Positions 14,709 to 20,207 of a stretch of 20,207 nt of DNA are shown here, piece after piece. The notes beneath the pieces were generated by a model. That model ran no database searches. It was given only the letters and a program-made list of their open reading frames with translations, and was not told where the DNA came from. The number at the start of each line of letters is the position of its first letter. Position 1 is the first letter of the stretch. The stretch is taken from assembly GCA_964648365.1 (NCBI GenBank), contig CAZYLK010000107.1, forward strand, positions 1 to 20,207, in the 5' to 3' direction. Made by a program: the position numbers and the translations under genes. This DNA is from SURF-32 sp964648365. GTDB lineage: Bacteria; Planctomycetota; Phycisphaerae; UBA1845.

Positions 14709-14768
14709 CACGCCTTCCCTCCTTCGTTGGAGTTGACAGGACGCGTAACCGGATCATCGGACTCCGCA

Positions 14769-15848
14769 TCATCGAAACGCGCTGATCACTTTCGCCAATC
14801 CTTCCGGACCGTCGCGCAGCACGTCGAACACCGGCCGGCCGGTCGTTCGATGCACCTCTGCCTGGGCCGCGGCCAACTGCTCGTCGCTGAGCTCCTCGTG
14901 ATTCAGCGTGATCGCCACCACCGGCCTGTCCGCGATCATCTCCAGCGCCCGGATCTGCGTCCTCAACGGGTGCATCGCGTATCCGGGGAAGCCATCATAC
15001 TCCTTCCGCGCCGGGGCGTGCTGCAACACGATGACGTCCGGCCGCCCGGCCGCCAGCAACTCGAACCCGCCTGGGTACGCGGGGTTGAGCAGGCTCCCCT
15101 GGCCCTCCAGCACGATCACGTCCGGCTTGAGGTCGTTCCACGCACTCCACACCGCATGTTCGATCTCACCGGCGACGAAATCGTTGATCAGCGAGTCGAG
15201 CACGATCGAATACCGCGCCCCTTGCATCCATGCGGTCTGACCCGTGCCGATCATCTCGGCGGACAGGCCCATCGCGCGCAGACCCTCGACCAGCATCAGC
15301 GCCGTGGTCCGCTTGCCGATGGCCGAATCCGTCCCCAGCGCCGCGACGGTCAGCGACGTCACCTGCTCGATCTTGCCGCTGAAGAAATGCAGGTGCTTCC
15401 GGTCAGGCGGCTTGCGGATGTCGCGGATCGTCACGCGTCGGTCGCGCGCCGCGGCCGCGATCTCCGCGTCTTCGCTCAGGAAGTCGTGCAGGCCGGAATC
15501 GACGTTCAGCCCGTGCCCGATCGCGGCGAGCACGTCCGACCGAGCCGGGGGGGGGAGCCGCCCGCCGTCGGGCGCCAGACCGATGACGAAGTGAGTCGGC
15601 GGCGCGCCGGCCTTCTTCGCGGCGTCCATACCCGCATCGACCGACGCGACCACCGGGATCCCGTTCGCCTTCCCGTCGAGCACCTTCCCTGCGTCCGCGC
15701 CGGCATGTCTCGAATCGACCACGCACGTGACGCGATACCGATGCGTCCGCCGCACCAGCCCGTGCGCCGTCTTGCCGTTGGGCGTGTTGAACGCGCCTTC
15801 GCAGTAGACGATCGCGTTGCCCTCGACCGTGTTGTTTGCCGCGGTCAT
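14769..15848 (-). CDS. dgcN: DUF1611 family P-loop protein, DgcN (D-glutamate N-acetyltransferase) type
   Basis: 359 residues, the usual size of DUF1611 proteins. The N-terminal part (about 10-140) is a Rossmann-like domain (AIVYCEGAF...GKTAHGLVR, VIGLAPDGGRL). The C-terminal part carries the variant P-loop VAALGTDSAIGKRTTALML (168-186), then GTGQTAWMQG, DVIVLEGQGSLLNPAYPGG (243-261) and ADRPVVAITLNHE. DgcN of marine bacteria N-acetylates D-glutamate with acetyl-CoA before DgcA racemises the product. The family is recognised with confidence; that this member uses D-Glu is inferred from the family and from the epimerase nearby. The start is the ATG at 15846-15848, which overlaps the stop of the upstream gene as ATGA, implying translational coupling. 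The longer open frame beyond it lies inside the upstream gene. Confidence 0.87.
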   Translation of the reverse strand: MTAANNTVEGNAIVYCEGAFNTPNGKTAHGLVRRTHRYRVTCVVDSRHAGADAGKVLDGKANGIPVVASVDAGMDAAKKAGAPPTHFVIGLAPDGGRLPPPARSDVLAAIGHGLNVDSGLHDFLSEDAEIAAAARDRRVTIRDIRKPPDRKHLHFFSGKIEQVTSLTVAALGTDSAIGKRTTALMLVEGLRAMGLSAEMIGTGQTAWMQGARYSIVLDSLINDFVAGEIEHAVWSAWNDLKPDVIVLEGQGSLLNPAYPGGFELLAAGRPDVIVLQHAPARKEYDGFPGYAMHPLRTQIRALEMIADRPVVAITLNHEELSDEQLAAAQAEVHRTTGRPVFDVLRDGPEGLAKVISAFR

Positions 15849-16939
15849 GTCCGTTTCCCCGTCAGCACGGCCACGTACCGGTCGCCCGGCAGCGGCTGCT
15901 TGCGATGAAGTTCCAGCAGGGCGATCAGCCCGGCCGTGGACGCCGGCAGAACGCTCAGCCCTTCCTTTTCCCGCAGCATCCGGGCATACGCGAGCATGGC
16001 CTTGTCCGTGGCGTAGGCTCCGAACCCGTTCGACTCCCGCACCGCGTGCAGCGCCAGATCCCCGTCGATCGAATGCCAGTTGATCAGCGGCTCGTTGATC
16101 TTCGATTCTTTGATCCGCTCCGGCTCCAGGTTGTCGCACGTCGGCGAGTTTTTCAGGATCGCGCGGATGATCGGATTCTTGTTGAACGTCGAACCGGCCA
16201 CGAAGCGCGGCATGCGCGAGGTCTTGCCGCGGCGATAAAGGCTCAGGAAGCCCTTGTAGACGCCCGCCAGCGTGGTGCCGTTCGAGACGGGCACCGCCAC
16301 GGCCGCCGGCGCGTCGCGCAGCTCGTCGTAGATCTCGAACGCGATTTCGCCGTAGGCGCGAAGCTGGATCGACGTGTTCGCCCCCCCCGGATTGGCGTCG
16401 TAGATGTCGTCGCGCTCCGCCCGCTCGCGCGAGGCGTCCACCGTTCGCTCATAATCGCCCGGCACGCGGACGATTTCCACGCCCGGCCGCTTCATCTCCT
16501 CGAGCCGCTTGCTGTGATAGGTCTGCGGGATGTAGATGATACAGCGCATTCCGGCGATGCCGGCGGCCGTGGAAAGCGCTGCCCCGAAATTGCCGCAGGT
16601 GGCCACCGTGATGGCCTCGAACCGCCGCCGCATGGCGTCCATCACCTGGGCGAAGGCGATCCGGTCCTTCTGCGTGCCGCTGGGGTTGCCGCCCTCGAAC
16701 TTCAGAAAAATCTGCCGGAAGCCCACCTCGCGTTCGACGTTGCGGCTGCGGTGGAACGAGGTGTCGCCCACCTCCGAGTCCACCACGTCCTCGAACGCCT
16801 CCAGCCGCTCCTCCAGCGAGGCGGATTCGTCTGCGGCCATGTGCCGCAGGCCCAGCACCGTTTCCGACAGGGGGTCGGTGTCCGGGGTGGCGCCGTCGAG
16901 CAGAATCGGCGAATCGAGAAGGTCGGGGGTCGAACTCAT
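15845..16939 (-). CDS. Threonine-synthase-like PLP-dependent enzyme (fold type II)
   Basis: 364 residues. PLP-lysine motif LKFEGGNPSGTQKDR (79-93) with Lys91, then the cofactor loop VATCGNFGAALSTAAGIAG (112-130), the phosphate-binding type loop VPVSNGTTLAGVYKG (216-230), and a closing segment LPASTAGLIALLEL (331-344). These follow the threonine synthase/dehydratase layout (ENPTGSFKDR, STGNxG, GNGG), but the key motifs are altered, and an unusual N-terminal segment of about 55 residues precedes the fold. I start at the ATG at 16937-16939 (MSSTPDLL), with GGTGG upstream; ATG at 16966 is an alternative adding 9 residues. It overlaps the dgcN-like gene by four bases, so the two are probably made together. 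Substrate is unknown; a beta- or gamma-elimination/replacement on an amino acid is expected. Confidence 0.82.
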   Translation of the reverse strand: MSSTPDLLDSPILLDGATPDTDPLSETVLGLRHMAADESASLEERLEAFEDVVDSEVGDTSFHRSRNVEREVGFRQIFLKFEGGNPSGTQKDRIAFAQVMDAMRRRFEAITVATCGNFGAALSTAAGIAGMRCIIYIPQTYHSKRLEEMKRPGVEIVRVPGDYERTVDASRERAERDDIYDANPGGANTSIQLRAYGEIAFEIYDELRDAPAAVAVPVSNGTTLAGVYKGFLSLYRRGKTSRMPRFVAGSTFNKNPIIRAILKNSPTCDNLEPERIKESKINEPLINWHSIDGDLALHAVRESNGFGAYATDKAMLAYARMLREKEGLSVLPASTAGLIALLELHRKQPLPGDRYVAVLTGKRT

Positions 16940-17076
16940 CTGGTCTTTGTCCACCGGCGGGTGCATCGTAACATCTGCACTCCGTTGCGAAAGCGCGGCG
17001 CCTCGGAGACCGGGAGACCCACGCGACGAGGCGGCGGTCCATCGGCGCGGTGCGCCGGCGCCCGCGTCGATCCCCC

Positions 17077-17745
17077 TCACGTGACGCGCTGCGGCGCCCG
17101 CGCCGCGCGCGGCCGGGCAGCCGCGCCGTTGCCCATCGCTGCGACCAGTTGCTCGCCCATCTCGCCCGCCTTGAGCACGACGGCCAGCACGCGCTGACGC
17201 AACGCCGCATGAACAACGAGCGCCGGTATTGCGACGACCAGTCCCAGGTAGGTTGTGATCAGGGCCTCGCTGATGGCGCCGGCCAGCACGGCCGGGTCCG
17301 CGGCGCCGCCGCTGGCGGACATGGCCGCAAACGCCCGCACCATGCCGGACACGGTTCCGAGCAGGCCCAGCATCGGCGACACCGCCGCGATGACGCCGAT
17401 CCAGCTTATCCGTTGCCCCAGCCGCAGGGACTGTTCCGCGGCCGCGTCCGCAAGAACCTCGCGCATCCGCCCGGCATCCGCGCCGCGCTCGCGCAGGATC
17501 GGCCCCAAAACGCGGGCCAGCGCCGATGGGTCTTCCTCCACCATGCGCTGAGCGGCCTCGGTTTTACGTTGTCCCACCCGCTCGATCACCGCGTCCAGCA
17601 GTTCATCGGGGCATTGCACCGCGAAGCGCAGCGAGATGGCATGAACGATCGCCAGCGTCAGCAGGACGACGGACAGCGCGACGATCACAAAACCGATCAC
17701 GCCGCCTTTCAGAAGCTGCTCGGTGATTTCCAGTGCGGCCAGCAT
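17077..17745 (-). CDS. ExbB/TolQ/MotA-family proton channel protein
   Basis: 222 residues. It has three membrane segments in the ExbB/TolQ pattern: about 14-36 (GGVIGFVIVALSVVLLTLAIVHA), 112-136 (RISWIGVIAAVSPMLGLLGTVSGMV) and 158-184 (AISEALITTYLGLVVAIPALVVHAAL). The signature AVSPMLGLLGTVSGM and the ALITTYLGLVVAIPA helix are diagnostic. It would form the pentameric channel that couples proton flow to an ExbD/TolR partner. No ExbD/TolR gene is immediately downstream; the next gene is the PLP enzyme. It starts 20 bases after the terminator of the secretin gene, so it needs its own promoter or read-through. The C-terminus ends in a basic Ala/Arg tail. Confidence 0.88.
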   Translation of the reverse strand: MLAALEITEQLLKGGVIGFVIVALSVVLLTLAIVHAISLRFAVQCPDELLDAVIERVGQRKTEAAQRMVEEDPSALARVLGPILRERGADAGRMREVLADAAAEQSLRLGQRISWIGVIAAVSPMLGLLGTVSGMVRAFAAMSASGGAADPAVLAGAISEALITTYLGLVVAIPALVVHAALRQRVLAVVLKAGEMGEQLVAAMGNGAAARPRAARAPQRVT

Positions 17746-17764
17746 CCGGCAGTCCTACGAAGGC

Positions 17765-17805
17765 AAAAAAAAGCGGCGCTCGCGAAGCATTGTCGCAAGC
17801 GCCGC
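17765..17805 (-). terminator. Rho-independent terminator of the secretin gene
   Basis: On the minus strand a 13-bp GC-rich stem (GCGGCGCTTGCGA pairing with TCGCGAGCGCCGC, one G-T wobble) with a 7-base loop is followed by eight T. It lies 21 bases past the secretin stop codon and 20 bases before the ExbB-like start. It is the clearest intrinsic terminator in the window. Confidence 0.93.
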
Positions 17806-17825
17806 CGGAAATCATGCGCCGGTCG

Positions 17826-20207
17826 TCAGCCGTCGCGACGGCTCAGCGTCGGAAACGCCAGCCGCTCCTGCTCGGACTGAATGATGATCTGCGGCTTGAC
17901 CAGGATCAGCAGAATCTGCTCGTCCTTGACCATGCTGCGCGACGAGTAAAGCCGCTTGAGCACCGGAATCTTGGAGAGAACCGGCACGCCGGCCTCCACC
18001 TCGATCTCGGCCGCGAGCTTCTGACCGCCGATCAGCAGCGTGCCGCCGTCGGGCACGTTGACCGTCGTGTTGAGCACCTGGCGGGCCACCTGCGGCAGCT
18101 GGATGAAACCACCGCCGGAGATGAAGTTCGCCCCGGCGAACTGGAACCGTTCCAGGGCCAGCAGTCGGCCCACGCCCGGACGCAGCGTCATGGTGACGTA
18201 GCGGCGGTCCGCGGAGACGGTGCCCTGAACGTCGAGCACGGCGCCTTCGTTGACCGTCTGCGTCTGCGGCTGCTGGGCGGCGGCGTTACCCGCGACCACC
18301 GGCTGCAGCGTGCTGACGAAGGCGTGCGACGTGACCACCGCCACCCACGCCCGCTGCCCGTTGTGCAGCACCAGCTTGGGGGCGGTCAGCAGCGTGGTCC
18401 GCGAGTCCGCCTCGGTGGCGCGGATCAGGAAGTCCACCTGGATGTTGTCCAGGAAGCTGCCGAACATCGTCAGGCCCGCCACGTCGCGGCCGGCGAAGGT
18501 GCCGGGCACGCCGCTGGACAGGGCGGCGGCGTTCGCGAGTTCCATCACGCCCGAGTTGATCGGAATCGGGGTCGCGTTCGACATGTTTACGGCGCCGCCG
18601 TTCGCCTGCGGAACCAGGCCGACCTGCGTGAACGGCTGGTTGGGCACGGACGGGCCCTGCCCGCTGAACGGGGCGCCGATGCCCGGCGCGGCCGGCAGGA
18701 AGCCGAGCTGAGAGAAGCTGCGCGGCAGCAGCAGGCGCGAGCCCAGGACCGGGTCCGTCGCGATCACGCCGTTCGAGTTGCTGACCATGTCAAACCCGGC
18801 ATTGCCGGAGTTGAGAATGATGTCCAGGTCGATGCCGAGTTCTTCCAGGTAGTTGCTCTGGACGGTGAGGAACCGGGCCTCGACGGCGATCTGCACCGCA
18901 CGCTGCGTCCGCAACTGCCCGAGCAGGTTGGCCACCTGCTCCTGGCCGGCGGTGTTCTGCGTGACCACGAGCTGGTTGTTCATCTCGTGGATCGAGCCGA
19001 TCGAGCCGCCGCGGTCACGCCACGTGTCGGGCGAAACCGTCTCCTGGATCAGGGCGATGAGGCGACCGACCCGACTGCGATCGACGGGCGTCAGTTCCGG
19101 CTCATCGTCGTCGTCGTCACCATACTCCCAGGGCCGCGTCGCGCGGTCCCGCTTCGTCGGCTCACCGTTGGTGATCACGTCGAGCGTGGGAGCGTCGGTG
19201 AAGTCCGGCACCTCGTGCAGCAGATCCTGAATGTCATAGATGCGGGTGAAGACGTCCTGGGTGCTGTGGTCCAGGAACTTGCGCGTGGCGACCGTCATGA
19301 CGCCGTCGCCGATCGAGTACCCCAGCGTCACGCCGCCGCCGCCGGCTTCCGCCAGCACCATGTCAAACGCCTTCTTCAGCGTGACCTGTTCCGGCAGAAC
19401 CAGCGTGATCTCCCGATTGGGATCGACGCCGGCGGAGACGATGTCGTTCCAGTTCACGTGGACGTTGATGCCATGGGCATCGACGAAACGCTGTACGGCG
19501 TCCCGGAACGGAACCGCGTCGAGGTCGAGATTGATCGGGGTATCGAGCCGGCCGATCAGCAGCGAATCCAGCGGGCCTTCGCCGGCGATGCGGCGTTCCT
19601 CACGGGAGATGATCTCGAGCCAGTTCTTCGGATACTGCAAGTCCTGCGCCCACGGCGTCTTGTCCCGTTCGACGCTCATGAGGGTTTCGCGCGACTGCCG
19701 GTAGAAGTCGTCGCGGTTCATCCGCTGCTGGCGATAAATCCAGAAGTCCTCCCAGTCTTCCAGCAGCCAGCGGGCCGTATCGTTGCGCGGATCGATGATG
19801 AGCACCTGTTCCAGCACGCCGATGGCGGCTTCGAAGTCGCCGTCCTTGCGGTGCTGCATCGCCTGCTTCATCAGCGATTCGACCTCGCGCTCGCGATTCC
19901 GCTCCGCTTCGACGCGGCGGGTCTCGCGGTTCTTCTCGATCTCCGCCCGGATGCGCTCGATCTCGCGTTCGTTGAAGACGCGCTCGGACTCGAGCACGTA
20001 CGACTCGAGGCCGTCAAGATCGTTCCGGAGGTTTTCGTAGTCGGACGCGGGGTGGGCGAACTGCCGTCCCGCCTCGACGATCTGCCGCGCCCGCAGGACC
20101 AGTTGCTTCGCCTCGTCGTAGCGGCGGGCCGAGACCAGGTTGCTGATCGTGTCCTTGATTTCGCGGTATTCGGTTTCGGTCCGCTGCCAGTTCAGGCGAT
20201 CCTGCTG
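17826..20207 (-). CDS. Secretin (GspD/PilQ-like) with coiled-coil/TPR N-terminus, 5' end beyond window
   Basis: 793 residues visible; the frame stays open to the right edge, so the true start and signal peptide lie outside. A GTG at 19995-19997 is in frame, but protein-like sequence continues upstream of it. From the N-side: a charged helical region (visible residues ~1-120) with many Arg and Glu, likely coiled coil; a TPR-like repeat (KDGDFEAAIGVLEQVLIIDP); a secretin N0/STN-type domain (LDLDAVPFRDAVQRFVDAHG...VTLKKAFDMVLAEAG); an acidic loop (DDDDDEPE); an N1-type domain; and the C-terminal secretin barrel with VPDGGTLLIGGQK and VPVLSKIPVLKRLYSSRS...ILLILVKPQII. A Gly/Ala/Pro/Asn-rich insert interrupts the barrel near VLGSRLLLPRSF. 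It would form an outer-membrane pore of a type II secretion or type IV pilus-like system. Confidence 0.92.
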   Translation of the reverse strand, partial: QQDRLNWQRTETEYREIKDTISNLVSARRYDEAKQLVLRARQIVEAGRQFAHPASDYENLRNDLDGLESYVLESERVFNEREIERIRAEIEKNRETRRVEAERNREREVESLMKQAMQHRKDGDFEAAIGVLEQVLIIDPRNDTARWLLEDWEDFWIYRQQRMNRDDFYRQSRETLMSVERDKTPWAQDLQYPKNWLEIISREERRIAGEGPLDSLLIGRLDTPINLDLDAVPFRDAVQRFVDAHGINVHVNWNDIVSAGVDPNREITLVLPEQVTLKKAFDMVLAEAGGGGVTLGYSIGDGVMTVATRKFLDHSTQDVFTRIYDIQDLLHEVPDFTDAPTLDVITNGEPTKRDRATRPWEYGDDDDDEPELTPVDRSRVGRLIALIQETVSPDTWRDRGGSIGSIHEMNNQLVVTQNTAGQEQVANLLGQLRTQRAVQIAVEARFLTVQSNYLEELGIDLDIILNSGNAGFDMVSNSNGVIATDPVLGSRLLLPRSFSQLGFLPAAPGIGAPFSGQGPSVPNQPFTQVGLVPQANGGAVNMSNATPIPINSGVMELANAAALSSGVPGTFAGRDVAGLTMFGSFLDNIQVDFLIRATEADSRTTLLTAPKLVLHNGQRAWVAVVTSHAFVSTLQPVVAGNAAAQQPQTQTVNEGAVLDVQGTVSADRRYVTMTLRPGVGRLLALERFQFAGANFISGGGFIQLPQVARQVLNTTVNVPDGGTLLIGGQKLAAEIEVEAGVPVLSKIPVLKRLYSSRSMVKDEQILLILVKPQIIIQSEQERLAFPTLSRRDG

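Larger units (their letters stand above)
14329..14768. other. Intergenic palindromic repeat mosaic upstream of the fusion gene
   Basis: These 440 bases between two minus-strand genes carry nested inverted repeats (14364-14548) and a further partial copy at 14683-14708. The rest (14556-14680) is GC-rich with no clear structure. Frames that cross it translate to Arg/Pro-rich sequence dictated by the repeats. A promoter for the fusion gene should lie here, but I do not see a convincing one. Confidence 0.6.

Noticed and set aside
14335..14772. Frames across the palindromic mosaic
   Set aside because: Their translation repeats the same short Arg/Ala/Pro phrases because the DNA is repetitive; no protein family is suggested.

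Overview
This is a GC-rich, densely coded bacterial window with long intergenic gaps full of palindromic and tandem repeats. The gene types (a large secretin beside an ExbB/TolQ-type channel protein, a dolichyl-phosphate-mannose-synthase-like glycosyltransferase, SIS-CBS arabinose-5-phosphate isomerase) and the style of the intergenic repeats suggest a member of the Planctomycetota. That is an inference from recalled genome style; there is no rRNA or marker phylogeny here. A run of exactly 100 N (8910-9009) shows that this is a scaffolded assembly.

Layout. Minus strand 1-5000: the 5' part of a galactokinase gene cut by the left edge, a BtuF/FepB-type binding protein, a family-2 glycosyltransferase, and a KdsD/KpsF isomerase. 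A possible small two-helix membrane protein lies on the plus strand at 2661. Plus strand 5283-10283: a XerD-like tyrosine recombinase, then a fatty-acyl/butyryl-CoA oxidation group made of two acyl-CoA dehydrogenases and a 3-hydroxyacyl-CoA dehydrogenase. Minus strand 10409-16939: a group whose members all point to glutamate stereochemistry or N-acyl/peptide amide chemistry. These are a dipeptide-epimerase-type enolase-superfamily protein, an 854-residue fusion of a MurL-like PP-loop domain with a creatininase domain, a DUF1611/DgcN-type P-loop protein, and a threonine-synthase-like PLP enzyme translationally coupled to it. Minus strand 17077 to the right edge: an ExbB/TolQ-like channel protein and a large secretin with its own rho-independent terminator.

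The most interesting part is the 10409-16939 group. DgcN and DgcA are known together as a D-glutamate degradation pair (N-acetylation of D-Glu, then racemisation). L-Ala-D/L-Glu epimerase acts on muropeptides. MurL epimerises the terminal L-Glu of UDP-MurNAc-L-Ala-L-Glu in an ATP-dependent reaction. Finding a DgcN-like protein, an AEE-like epimerase and a MurL-like domain fused to an amidohydrolase side by side, with a PLP lyase/synthase-fold enzyme, suggests an undescribed route for making, salvaging or degrading D-Glu or a Glu-containing amide. The substrate cannot be read from sequence.

The second theme is intergenic repeats. There are five tracts of a 7-bp tandem unit related to ACTCCCT with consistent polarity relative to the genes they flank, a second heptamer family (GAATNNC), a five-unit 31-bp array of small hairpins, a perfect 32-bp inverted repeat, and a nested palindromic mosaic upstream of the MurL-creatininase gene.
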